Origin: JAVBKE01 sp031554215
GTDB lineage: Bacteria; Bacillota; Bacilli; JARBTR01
Assembly (NCBI GenBank): GCA_031554215.1
Contig: JAVBKF010000152.1
Span: 1 to 10,427 of the forward strand
Direction of reading: 5' to 3'
DNA length: 10,427 nucleotides
Below the pieces are notes generated by a model. That model made no database searches, was not told where the DNA came from, and was given only the letters and a program-made list of their open reading frames with translations. Both the position numbers and the translations under genes were made by a program. Positions 1 to 6,913 of the stretch are shown here, one piece after another. Within the stretch, counting starts at the first letter, position 1, and every line of letters starts with the position of its first letter.

Positions 1-61
1 CTGCTTGCAAAATCTCTAACCCTGCTTGCGGAATTGCACCTGCTACAACGACCTTTTTCAT
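1..61 (-). CDS. D-2-hydroxyacid dehydrogenase, N-terminal fragment (runs off left edge)
   Basis: Only the first 20 codons are in the window. They read MKKVVVAGAIPQAGLEIL followed by QA, which resembles the start of the D-isomer-specific 2-hydroxyacid dehydrogenase family (NAD-dependent reduction of 2-keto acids such as glyoxylate, pyruvate or hydroxypyruvate): a beta strand followed by an I/A-P-x-x-G-L-E-I-L helix. I chose the ATG at 61 because a GGAG lies six bases upstream; an in-frame ATG at 73 has no ribosome binding site. The catalytic Arg/Glu/His and the nucleotide-binding GxGxxG lie outside the window, so substrate cannot be judged. The assignment rests on a short N-terminus only. A sigma-A-like promoter lies just upstream. 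Confidence 0.5.
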   Translation of the reverse strand, partial: MKKVVVAGAIPQAGLEILQA

Positions 62-103
62 ATCGATCTCCATTTCTATTCATTCTTGACTGACTACAAC
101 TTC

Positions 104-132
104 ATTATAGTGCAAATTGTCAGGGGCATCTA
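104..132 (-). promoter_or_regulatory. Promoter for the left-edge hydroxyacid dehydrogenase gene
   Basis: On the minus strand a perfect -10 TATAAT (104-109) is preceded, after 17 bases, by a weak -35 TAGATG (127-132). The -10 lies about 40 bases upstream of the start codon at 61, a normal distance. The weak -35 suggests either modest strength or help from an activator. Confidence 0.55.
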
Positions 133-214
133 GATCCGATCTAACGCCTACCCTTTTAACACACCCGATCACGCTAATGATACATCAATCATCAGACAGG
201 TCCCTTATTGCTTC

Positions 215-862
215 TCATAAAGAATACAGTCCGTTGACAAGCGGAACATCGGCAATCACTTCAAAGGTCTGGCCCAAATAATTGATGACTGACAATAGTC
301 CATTTCCACCCGCTTCCATGACATCATTTAATGCCTCTTTAATCGTTGGGCTCCCCCAGAGTGTAACAAGAACCGTTAGTACCAAAAATGGTGACCATGC
401 TTTAAGTACTTGGCGCCTACTGCAATTTTCGCCGCCAAGATTTGAAACCGCTTCCTCTTTAAAACGGTAAACCGTTTTTGCTTTCCAGAACTTAAGAAAT
501 ACCGTAAGTGACACGATTGATACAAGTGATGACAACATATCTGGGAGCTCCGGCCCCATGTAATTAGAAATAAAAAATTGGGTAAAGCAAACGAACCACC
601 AGCAACGAGCAATGCAGGCATGACTTCTTTCGTTTTCTTAAATCCAACGATAACAACCGTAATATAAATTGGTATAAACGCCGAAATATATGGAAGCAGA
701 CGACCAACCATTACTGATCTCTCTGCTACATTATACTTAACGACCAAGATTGCCAAAGGATGTGATTGGAATACCGATGGCACCAAAAGCAACTGGTGCT
801 GTATTAGCAATCAAGTACAGCCCTGCTACATACAGAGGCTTAAATCCTAAACCAACTTTGTA
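215..862 (-). pseudogene. lctP: L-lactate permease (LctP/LldP) remnant, internal fragment with frameshifts
   Basis: Three consecutive pieces on the minus strand align in order to the middle of the L-lactate permease family, but in different frames. The first (about 862 to 757) reads VGLGFKPLYVAGLYLIANTA and then PVAFGAIGIPITS. The second (about 755 to 580) reads SVMVGRLLPYISAFIPIYIT and later PALLVAGGSFAL. The third (about 577 to 215) reads ISNYMGPELPDMLSSLVSI, FLKFWK and AWSPFLVLTVLVTLWGS. LctP is a polytopic lactate/glycolate:proton symporter of roughly 530-560 residues; only about 210 codons remain. There is no N-terminal part, no start codon or ribosome binding site for this reading, and a stop (215-217) well before the family's C-terminal half. 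At least two frameshifts are needed, near 740-765 and 575-590. I am confident of the family and that it is non-functional; whether this is decay or partial assembly error needs read support. Confidence 0.85.
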
Positions 863-995
863 ATCGTTATGAACACTTCTTTCCCATGATCTCAAAAGAG
901 AGAAAAACTATTTTTATACATCATTATTTGTTTTACTAAATTTAATTGCTCTATCGATTGATCGAACCACTTGGCACCCCGAAGTCAAACGCAAC

Positions 996-1040
996 AAAAA
1001 AAACACCTCTGACAAAAGCGAAAAAACGCTTTCAAAGGTG
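996..1040 (-). terminator. Intrinsic terminator after speD
   Basis: On the minus strand an outer CACCT/AGGTG pairing (1036-1040 with 1004-1008) and an inner AAAGCG/CGCTTT pairing (1027-1032 with 1015-1020) form an interrupted hairpin around a T6 loop, followed directly by T8 (996-1003). It starts about 45 bases after the speD stop and ends the speA-speD transcript before the lctP remnant. Confidence 0.75.
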
Positions 1041-1085
1041 GCCTAACAGAAAATAATGGTGGCAGCGCCGATTCAAATGACCCCT

Positions 1086-1517
1086 TTAGACATGCTGAAC
1101 AACTGTTTCTTCATTTGGTTTATAGACAATTTCACCTAGTGGCTCATGACTAAACTTACGAATCTTCGTTGTCATACCGCGAGGAATTTCAATTGATTCA
1201 CTACGCTCTGACTCGAAAACTAGTTCTAGATAGTCGAATCCAACCCAGGGATCAATCTCACCACAGGTAAACAGATCAACTGCTGCATAACCGTATTCGG
1301 GCCAAGTATGAATGGTCAAATGTGACTCTGAGATAATCACTGCGCCACTAACGCCATACGGTTTGAAGTGATGAAAGTCACTGGTAACAACAGTTGCCTT
1401 TGCACGGACAGCTGCCTCAATCATATGTGTCTCAATGAACGATGGATTAACTAGCTTCTCACTATTGCAATTGTAATACTCCACCAAAATATGTCTACCC
1501 AAAGCATTGAACTTCAC
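1086..1517 (-). CDS. speD: S-adenosylmethionine decarboxylase proenzyme (prokaryotic short type)
   Basis: Pyruvoyl-dependent enzyme that decarboxylates S-adenosylmethionine to give the aminopropyl donor for spermidine synthesis. The 143-residue protein carries the self-processing site IISESHLTIHTWPEYGYAAV: cleavage is expected between Glu64 and Ser65, with Ser65 becoming the pyruvoyl group. The other catalytic residues known from the Thermotoga maritima enzyme (Ser55, His68, Cys83) are all present with a constant offset of two: Ser57 in GVSG, His70, and Cys85 in FTCG. It is somewhat longer than the Bacillus subtilis form (about 126 residues), with an extra C-terminal tail of basic and acidic character. 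The start is GTG at 1517, preceded by GAGGGGG about seven bases upstream. It lies 23 bases downstream of the decarboxylase gene and is surely co-transcribed with it. Some SpeD homologues have evolved into arginine or ornithine decarboxylases, so activity on SAM is likely but not proven. Confidence 0.93.
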   Translation of the reverse strand: MKFNALGRHILVEYYNCNSEKLVNPSFIETHMIEAAVRAKATVVTSDFHHFKPYGVSGAVIISESHLTIHTWPEYGYAAVDLFTCGEIDPWVGFDYLELVFESERSESIEIPRGMTTKIRKFSHEPLGEIVYKPNEETVVQHV

Positions 1518-1540
1518 GTTAATTCCCCCTCATCTTCTAG

Positions 1541-3040
1541 TTAAATTGAAACAACGACTTCTAGCGTAGCGAGCGCTGCATCCTTCATGTCAGTCAATTG
1601 TGAACCCTGCTCTTGTAAGAACAGCAGGTAATCAATCATTGCTGCAGTCACCTCTTCCCCAGGTGTCACAACTGGAATCCCAGGTGGATAAACCATAATG
1701 GATTCAGCACTAATCCGTCCATTCGCCTCTGCCAGCGGTATTGATTCCTTATCCGCGTAAAATGCCTGACGTGGTGTGATCCGCATGCACGGATTCACAG
1801 TAGGCACTTTAAGTGACCCCCGCTTCGCTCTACCATCAGCCTTTAAGGCAATTTGTCTGAGTGCAAAAACAAGTTGTTGCAAATTCTCAGCACAATCCCC
1901 TAAACTAACAATTGCCAACACATTATGTGTATCGGCTAGCTCCATCTGCACATGATACTCACGGTAGAGCAGGTCGTACACTTCAAAGCCTGTCAGACCT
2001 AGCCCCGCTACATGAATACCTAACTTTGTCTCATCCACATAAGCAACGCCAACCCCATCTGCTAGCTCCTGCCCATAGGCATACAAACCAGGAATCTCAT
2101 TAATTTGTTTCCTAGCCGACCGCACAAGATCCAGTGCATGCGCGAGCTGTGAAGTACCATTGACTGCAAGATTCCTTCTAGCGATATCAAGGCTCGTCAT
2201 CAGTAGGTAAGAAGCACTCGTTGTTTGTAGCAAACTGAGCACTTTCTGCACACGCTCTTTTGAAACTCGGTCACCTTGTAATAGTAATGCTGATGACTGT
2301 GTCAAAGACCCACCTGTTTTATGAATACTAACCGCTGACAAATCTGCTCTACAACTCATTGCGCTTGGTGGTAACGCTTCGTGAAAATGAAAGTGCGCAC
2401 CATGCGCCTCATCAACAATTACAATCATGCCTTTTTCATGCGCATATGCAGTGATTTCCGCTAAAGGTGAGCAAGCACCATAGTACGTTGGATTAATCAA
2501 CAAAATTGCTTTAGCATCTGGGTGCTCATCAATTGTCTCCTTCGCTGCAAAGAAACTTACCCCTGTCGCAAACTGCAACCGCTCGTTTACTTCTGCTTGT
2601 ATATAAACAGGCATTGCATCCGCTAGAATCAGCGCATTCACAACACTCTTATGAATATTTCTTGGACAAATAATCTGATCACCTGGACCACATACAGACA
2701 GAACCATCGCGTGAACCGACTGTGTTGTTCCGCCAACAATAAAAAACGCATGGTCAGCATCAAAAGCTGACGCCATTAATGCTTGTGAATCAGCAATCAC
2801 ACTAGTTGGACTCCCCAGATTGTCAAGTCCCGGCATTGAATTGACATCATACTGCAGTAGGCTTTCCCCAAAGAATTCAGCCAGTCCTTCAACACGAGGC
2901 GCCCGCTTATGTCCGGGGACGTCAAACGGTACAATATTCCGAGATACATGCCATTTCATCGCCTCAAGTAATGGCATTCTCTCCTGTGATGATATTTGTC
3001 GTTCAGTCTGTAGTTGTTTCCCTGCAAAAGAATATTGCAC
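1541..3040 (-). CDS. speA: Orn/Lys/Arg decarboxylase, PLP fold type I (SpeA-like)
   Basis: PLP-dependent decarboxylase of the group that includes B. subtilis SpeA (arginine to agmatine) and short lysine decarboxylases. The 499 residues match this group's usual length of about 480-500. Visible landmarks are FDVPGHKR (39-46), the substrate/cofactor stretch GGTTQSVHAM (103-112), INPTYYG (182-188), the PLP-binding Asp in VDEAHGAH (Asp210), and the Schiff-base lysine in SIHKTGGSLTQSS (Lys241). The C-terminal domain carries the family's YPPGIP motif. The long N-terminal wing domain of the inducible enterobacterial enzymes is absent. The start is GTG at 3040, with AGGGGGAG about seven bases upstream. 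It is the first gene of a two-gene unit with speD, which favours a biosynthetic role in polyamine formation. Substrate (Arg, Lys or Orn) cannot be settled from sequence alone; the symbol is given by similarity. Confidence 0.88.
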   Translation of the reverse strand: MQYSFAGKQLQTERQISSQERMPLLEAMKWHVSRNIVPFDVPGHKRAPRVEGLAEFFGESLLQYDVNSMPGLDNLGSPTSVIADSQALMASAFDADHAFFIVGGTTQSVHAMVLSVCGPGDQIICPRNIHKSVVNALILADAMPVYIQAEVNERLQFATGVSFFAAKETIDEHPDAKAILLINPTYYGACSPLAEITAYAHEKGMIVIVDEAHGAHFHFHEALPPSAMSCRADLSAVSIHKTGGSLTQSSALLLQGDRVSKERVQKVLSLLQTTSASYLLMTSLDIARRNLAVNGTSQLAHALDLVRSARKQINEIPGLYAYGQELADGVGVAYVDETKLGIHVAGLGLTGFEVYDLLYREYHVQMELADTHNVLAIVSLGDCAENLQQLVFALRQIALKADGRAKRGSLKVPTVNPCMRITPRQAFYADKESIPLAEANGRISAESIMVYPPGIPVVTPGEEVTAAMIDYLLFLQEQGSQLTDMKDAALATLEVVVSI

Positions 3041-3200
3041 AGCTTCACTCCCCCTAGGAATTCCCGATTTATCAAATCTTCTGTCTATCGCATCACATAT
3101 GGATCAGCAAATCACTTCGCCAGAAAACCTAAGCAAAAACATTTCAGCACTTCGTTTCCTGATATCAAAACAAGCTGTTATTCGGCTGATCCACTTAATT

Positions 3201-3213
3201 TTTTGTTACAAAA
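3201..3213. promoter_or_regulatory. Perfect palindrome, possible operator
   Basis: TTTTGT and ACAAAA flank a single central T, giving a perfect 6+1+6 dyad about 160 bases upstream of the speA start. Such dyads are typical repressor targets, but AT-rich DNA produces them by chance too, and I cannot name a regulator. Confidence 0.25.
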
Positions 3214-3283
3214 TAACATACAACAATTGTGTTCAGCGTCTATTTTATTAAGTAATAAGTTAAGTAGAACTAAACTTATTAGC

Positions 3284-3314
3284 AAAAAAAATTTCTCTGT
3301 GCGTAGGCAAAGAG
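3284..3314 (-). terminator. Possible attenuator in the speA leader
   Basis: In the minus-strand transcript CUCU-U-UGC (3314 to 3307) can pair with GCA-C-AGAG (3302 to 3295) around a CUAC loop: seven pairs with one mismatch. This is followed by AAA and then U8 (3291 to 3284). It lies about 75-100 bases downstream of the predicted transcription start. The three A residues between stem and U-run weaken the case. If real, it would stop leader transcripts before speA unless read through. Confidence 0.3.
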
Positions 3315-3395
3315 TGGTGCATAACAGGCATAACTTCATCAAAATATTCGTCCCAAAAACAGCCTTAACATTGTTTCCAGTTGAAAACATCTCCC

Positions 3396-3424
3396 ATACT
3401 ACTATATTGATTTTCCTAAGTCAA
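3396..3424 (-). promoter_or_regulatory. Sigma-A-like promoter upstream of speA
   Basis: The minus strand shows a -35 TTGACT (3419-3424), a 17-base spacer and a -10 TAGTAT (3396-3401). The -35 matches five of six consensus bases and the -10 four of six, at ideal spacing. It is the best promoter found between the LTA synthase terminator and speA, and lies about 350 bases before the speA start codon. Confidence 0.55.
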
Positions 3425-3518
3425 AGGATTGAAACTAGTCATTTCCTATTCGACAAAAGTGCGCAAATAATGCAACTTTCCACAAATTTTTTCACTGATC
3501 CCTTGGTCCTTTATCATC

Positions 3519-3557
3519 AAAAAAACCACCTCAACGCCCTAGGGACAAATGAGGTGG
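3519..3557 (-). terminator. Intrinsic terminator after the LTA synthase gene
   Basis: On the minus strand an 8-bp stem CCACCTCA/TGAGGTGG (3550-3557 with 3526-3533), with the palindrome CCCTAGGG in its loop, is followed by T7 (3519-3525). It begins 13 bases after the stop codon and is a strong Rho-independent terminator for the LTA synthase message. Confidence 0.85.
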
Positions 3558-3569
3558 CTTTATGTCTAT

Positions 3570-5588
3570 TTATTTCGGTACTTCATCTTTTTCAATCACT
3601 CTGTCTGGATCAACCGATCGATACGCATCAATTTCTGCCTGAGATGGCTTCAGATAGTTGTAATCATCACGGTTAACTGGCTCAAATCCAGGCGGCGTAT
3701 AGAAACGCAACAAATCCTTATTGATAATCTCATCTGACATATGCAGTTTCTCTTTATTTGCCTCAATTAACTTGTCAGCATCCTCAGGCAGTTCTGCCAT
3801 TTCAAGACCTGTTTTATTATCATAGAACTTTTCATCGATGTACGTATAATCTTCGGTGATAAAATCACCATTTCTAAACGGTACAATTGGGAAATGTTCA
3901 GGTGACAACATGTCTGTTCCCATTTCTAAGTAACCACTTGTATCAATTCCAAGTAGGTGCAACAGCGTAGGACGGATGTCTGTTTCTCCAACATAGGTTT
4001 CGTTGATGCCACCCTTCAGTCCAGGTGAGTGAATCATAAAGACCGTCCGTTGCAATTGCGCCTCGTCGAACGGCGTAATTGCTTCCTTACCCAAGGCATT
4101 CGCCATTGCCTCATTATGTGCACCAGACAGACCGTAGTGATCGCCATAAAGCACAAACACAGAATTTTCATAAAGACCTTTCGCCTTTAGATCCTCCACG
4201 AACATTTGTAGCGATTGATCTAGATAATTCGCAGATTGGAAATACTGATTGACGACATCATCACCAAAGTCTCCCACTGGAAAAGTAGTATCGGCTGGAT
4301 CCATTCCGAATGGGAAGTGATTGGATAACGTAATCATTTTCGCAAAGAAAGGTTGCGGGAACTTATCAACAATCTCAGCAGATTCCTCGAAGAATGGAAC
4401 ATCCTTCATACCGTAATTTTTCGTATTCTCTTCTGTCATGTTGTAATATTCAGCATCAAAGAAATCATCGTAACCCATCGTTCGATACATTTCGTTACGA
4501 TTCCAGAAAGTCTTATAGTTACCGTGAAGCGTCGCAGTATAATACCCACCCTCTTGACTGAGAATAGCTGGTAAACCTTGCATCACACTATTTGATTTAT
4601 TTACATACACCGCACCCTGTGCCATTGGATAGAGCGAGGTATCAATCATAAACTCAGCATCAGATGTTTTCCCTTGTCCAGTCTGATGGAAGAAGTTAGG
4701 GAAATAAAGCGTGTCCTCACTATGTGCTAACGAGTTAAGATATGGCGTTACTTCAACACCATTCAGCTGATAATCAATGATAAAACTCTGCAATGACTCC
4801 AGCGAAATCAAGAACACATTCTTTCCCTTAAGCGTCCCAAAATACTCTGGATTCGGTTCTGCATAATTGGCTTTGGCGTAATTCTCAACCTCAGTCACAT
4901 CGCTCGAGTCAGCAAGTGCTCGCTGCGTAATGGTTTTCGAGGTTTGAACAACATCATAAATCGCAAAGTTATACAGGCCAAGATATTTAACCAAGTAGTT
5001 GCGGTCAAAGGAACGCTTCAATAGTTGCGGACGATCAATTTCTGCAAGTCCAAGGTTAATCAGAAACACACAGATAACAGCGGAAAGTGTCCGTCTGAGC
5101 GCCTTCTTGTTGTTCTTGATGATCACAGGCAATTTTCTTTTCGCTACAATGAAAAAGAGAATGAATACATCGAGGAAGAAGAGTAAATCCCATGGATAAA
5201 TTAACCCGAAAATGCTTTCCCCAAGTTGCCCTGCGTTACTTGGTGCCGAGACAACTGTCTGCACTGTAATAAAATCATTAAAAAAGCGGTAATAAACAAT
5301 GTTGCTATATAGCCAAATTGACGTAATCGTATAGCCAATTAGTAGCGTCCGGTACTGCCCTTTCCCCTTAAAGAAAAAGCAAATCGCGGCCACAAACAAG
5401 CAGGAGCTAATCGGATTAATGAAAAGAATAAAATATTGGAAAAAGCCTTCAACGCCTAGTTGAAACTGAGTTAGATAAACGATAAAGGTCTTAGCCCAAA
5501 GCATAAAAACGGCAAGCACAAAGATCGAGTTATAGTGTTTAAATGTTTTTCGCGGTTCTTTTACAAGCGATTTAAGAAAATGTAACAT
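3570..5588 (-). CDS. ltaS: Lipoteichoic acid synthase (LtaS-type, sulfatase-fold)
   Basis: Membrane enzyme that transfers glycerol phosphate from phosphatidylglycerol onto the growing lipoteichoic acid chain on the outer cell surface. The 672 residues resemble S. aureus LtaS (646). Five hydrophobic segments fill roughly the first 185 residues; the extracellular sulfatase-like domain follows. Catalytic landmarks agree with S. aureus LtaS: Glu264 in SLES (metal), Thr308 in GQGKTSDAE (nucleophile), His355 in LHGN, Trp362/Arg364 in WNR, His424 in SNHFPF, and Asp483-His484 in YGDHYG. An ALA/D sequence at residues 224-226, between the membrane part and the domain, resembles the site where signal peptidase releases the S. 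aureus domain. I chose the ATG at 5588 because AAGGAAG precedes it at a proper distance; an in-frame ATG at 5615 lacks a ribosome binding site. The gene has its own promoter and terminator, so it is probably monocistronic. It could be an LTA primase or a paralogue rather than the main synthase. Confidence 0.92.
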   Translation of the reverse strand: MLHFLKSLVKEPRKTFKHYNSIFVLAVFMLWAKTFIVYLTQFQLGVEGFFQYFILFINPISSCLFVAAICFFFKGKGQYRTLLIGYTITSIWLYSNIVYYRFFNDFITVQTVVSAPSNAGQLGESIFGLIYPWDLLFFLDVFILFFIVAKRKLPVIIKNNKKALRRTLSAVICVFLINLGLAEIDRPQLLKRSFDRNYLVKYLGLYNFAIYDVVQTSKTITQRALADSSDVTEVENYAKANYAEPNPEYFGTLKGKNVFLISLESLQSFIIDYQLNGVEVTPYLNSLAHSEDTLYFPNFFHQTGQGKTSDAEFMIDTSLYPMAQGAVYVNKSNSVMQGLPAILSQEGGYYTATLHGNYKTFWNRNEMYRTMGYDDFFDAEYYNMTEENTKNYGMKDVPFFEESAEIVDKFPQPFFAKMITLSNHFPFGMDPADTTFPVGDFGDDVVNQYFQSANYLDQSLQMFVEDLKAKGLYENSVFVLYGDHYGLSGAHNEAMANALGKEAITPFDEAQLQRTVFMIHSPGLKGGINETYVGETDIRPTLLHLLGIDTSGYLEMGTDMLSPEHFPIVPFRNGDFITEDYTYIDEKFYDNKTGLEMAELPEDADKLIEANKEKLHMSDEIINKDLLRFYTPPGFEPVNRDDYNYLKPSQAEIDAYRSVDPDRVIEKDEVPK

Positions 5589-5628
5589 AGTTTGTCTTCC
5601 TTTTTTGATATTCATACACAGTCGTATG

Positions 5629-5657
5629 ATTATAATACCCTTCCCTCAAGGTTGCAA
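5629..5657 (-). promoter_or_regulatory. Promoter of the LTA synthase gene
   Basis: A perfect -10 TATAAT (5629-5634) follows a -35 TTGCAA (5652-5657) at 17 bases on the minus strand, about 40 bases upstream of the chosen ATG. Just downstream, around the expected transcription start, CATAC and GTATG (5613-5627) form a short dyad that could be an operator. Long A and T tracts at about 5706-5740 lie farther upstream and may bend the DNA. Confidence 0.75.
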
Positions 5658-5758
5658 GGCAAAGGTTTCAAGCCCCAGAAATCGAGTCTTAACGTTCATT
5701 TTACCAAAAAAAAAGAATAATTTCTTTATTTTTTTTTAACTACCCTACAATTGAGGGC

Positions 5759-5800
5759 AAAAAGGCTCAAAAAGTAGTGCATTAATGTACTTTCCGAACC
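5759..5800 (-). terminator. Intrinsic terminator of the potABCD operon
   Basis: The RNA segment GGUUCGGAAAGUA (5800 to 5788) pairs over all 13 positions, using three G-U pairs, with UACUUUUUGAGCC (5776 to 5764) around an 11-base loop, followed by U5 (5763 to 5759). It begins about 40 bases after the potD stop. Confidence 0.8.
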
Positions 5801-5839
5801 CAATAATTTTTCCGCGCTCAGTCGTGGGGTTGTGATTAT

Positions 5840-6913
5840 TTAGTTTGTATGCATTTTAAATTGTAAAAATAATTCATTGTAGTATGCCAAATTCTTCTTA
5901 CCAATATCCTCGTAAACCTCGAGTTTATTGGTCACCTCGGCTGGTGGGTAGAATCGTTCATCACTTACGATTTCCTCATCCATATAGTCTAGCGCCGCGT
6001 TGTTTGGCGTCGCATAACCAACATATTCAGCATTTTGCGCAGCATTCTCTGGATCAAGCATGAAATTAATAAACGCGTAAGCACCTTCGACATTTTTCGC
6101 ATTCTTTGGAATCACCATATTATCAAACCAAAGGTTAGAACCTTCGCTCGGCACAACATAATCCATCTCTTCATTTTCTGCCATAATTTCAGCAGCATCA
6201 CCAGACCATACAACCGCTGCGGCCGCTTCATTATTACTCATCAATAATTTAATCTCGTCACCAACAATTGCCTTCACGTTTGGCATTAGCGTATCGAGCT
6301 TCTTCTTTGCCTCAATTAAATGATCTTGATTGGTATCGTTTAACGAATAGCCTAAACTATTCAGTGACATCCCCATAATCTCGCGCGCACCATCAATGAG
6401 CAATATGTCATTCCGAAGCGCTGGACCCCACAAATCATCCCAGCTCGTAATGGCACCCTCGCCGAGTGTTTCTTTGTTGTACACCACACCAACCGTACCC
6501 CAGAAATAAGGAATTGAGTAAACATTTCCAGGATCAAATGATAAATCGAGGAACCGGCTATCAATGTATTGTAAGTTCGGGATTTTCGCATGATCAATCG
6601 GTTGTAATAAATCAGCCTCCACCATCTTAGCAATCGTATACTCTGATGGCACACAAATATCGTAACTAGCACCACCCTGCTCAATCTTCGTCAGCATCGC
6701 TTCATTGGAATCAAAGGTTTCATAAACGACAGTAATCCCAGTTTCCTCTTCAAATTTCGTAATCAATTCAGGATCAATATAATCACCCCAGTTGAAAATC
6801 GTCAAAATATGATCGCCAGAGTAGCCCTCTTCGGCATTTAAATGTTGTAATTCAACCAACATCACAGCGGAAACTAGAACAATGATCACAAAAGCATTGA
6901 CTAGCTTTTTCAT
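5840..6913 (-). CDS. potD: Spermidine/putrescine ABC transporter, substrate-binding protein
   Basis: Extracellular polyamine-binding component of the PotABCD importer, 357 residues. After a basic start and a hydrophobic segment (residues 6-22), the mature part begins with the PotD hallmark FNWGDYIDPELI (40-51). Residues corresponding to polyamine contacts in E. coli PotD are visible: Trp42, Asp44 (Glu in E. coli), Tyr45, Tyr92 in PSEYTI, Trp236 in VVWSGDA, and Trp262/Asp264 in LWFDN. There is no lipobox cysteine, so the protein is not a standard lipoprotein; it is either held by an uncleaved N-terminal segment or released after cleavage near LNA (25-27). The start ATG overlaps the potC stop by four bases (ATGA), indicating translational coupling, with GAGG close upstream. 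It is the last gene of the operon and is followed by a strong terminator. Confidence 0.94.
   Translation of the reverse strand: MKKLVNAFVIIVLVSAVMLVELQHLNAEEGYSGDHILTIFNWGDYIDPELITKFEEETGITVVYETFDSNEAMLTKIEQGGASYDICVPSEYTIAKMVEADLLQPIDHAKIPNLQYIDSRFLDLSFDPGNVYSIPYFWGTVGVVYNKETLGEGAITSWDDLWGPALRNDILLIDGAREIMGMSLNSLGYSLNDTNQDHLIEAKKKLDTLMPNVKAIVGDEIKLLMSNNEAAAAVVWSGDAAEIMAENEEMDYVVPSEGSNLWFDNMVIPKNAKNVEGAYAFINFMLDPENAAQNAEYVGYATPNNAALDYMDEEIVSDERFYPPAEVTNKLEVYEDIGKKNLAYYNELFLQFKMHTN

Larger units (their letters stand above)
3041..3518 (-). promoter_or_regulatory. Gene-free leader and promoter region of the speA-speD unit
   Basis: This 478-base stretch separates the LTA synthase terminator from the speA GTG. 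I found no supported gene in it: ORFs on both strands lack a ribosome binding site and protein-like composition. It contains one good promoter (3396-3424), a possible attenuator (3284-3314), a perfect 13-base palindrome (3201-3213), a 9-base inverted repeat in AT-rich DNA (3253-3261 with 3273-3281) and a long-range 9-base complement (3100-3108 with 3185-3193). If the promoter drives speA, the untranslated leader is about 350 bases, long enough to hold regulatory RNA structure. I do not recognise a known riboswitch or T-box. Confidence 0.5.

Noticed and set aside
1019..1036. CcpA-site-like sequence (TTGAAAGCGTTTTTT on the minus strand)
   Set aside because: It resembles a catabolite-response element with one mismatch but is fully explained by the stem and loop of the speD terminator, and no promoter for a live gene lies next to it.
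3100..3193. Long-range complement TGGATCAGC / GCTGATCCA in the speA leader as a riboswitch stem
   Set aside because: A 9-base match in a region of this size is roughly what chance gives. I mention it only as something to test by conservation and do not list it as a feature.
3178..3390. 70-codon minus-strand ORF in the speA leader
   Set aside because: Its ATG coincides with the predicted transcription start and has no usable ribosome binding site. The composition is that of translated AT-rich leader DNA with no family likeness.
2820..3676. Plus-strand ORFs across the speA start and the leader
   Set aside because: They lie partly antisense to speA and the LTA synthase gene, lack ribosome binding sites and have low-complexity, non-protein-like sequence.
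5700..5745. A/T-rich self-complementary tract (AAAGAA ATTA TTCTTT plus T-run) as a second pot terminator
   Set aside because: The stem is only A-T pairs and unstable; the 13-pair hairpin at 5759-5800 already explains termination.
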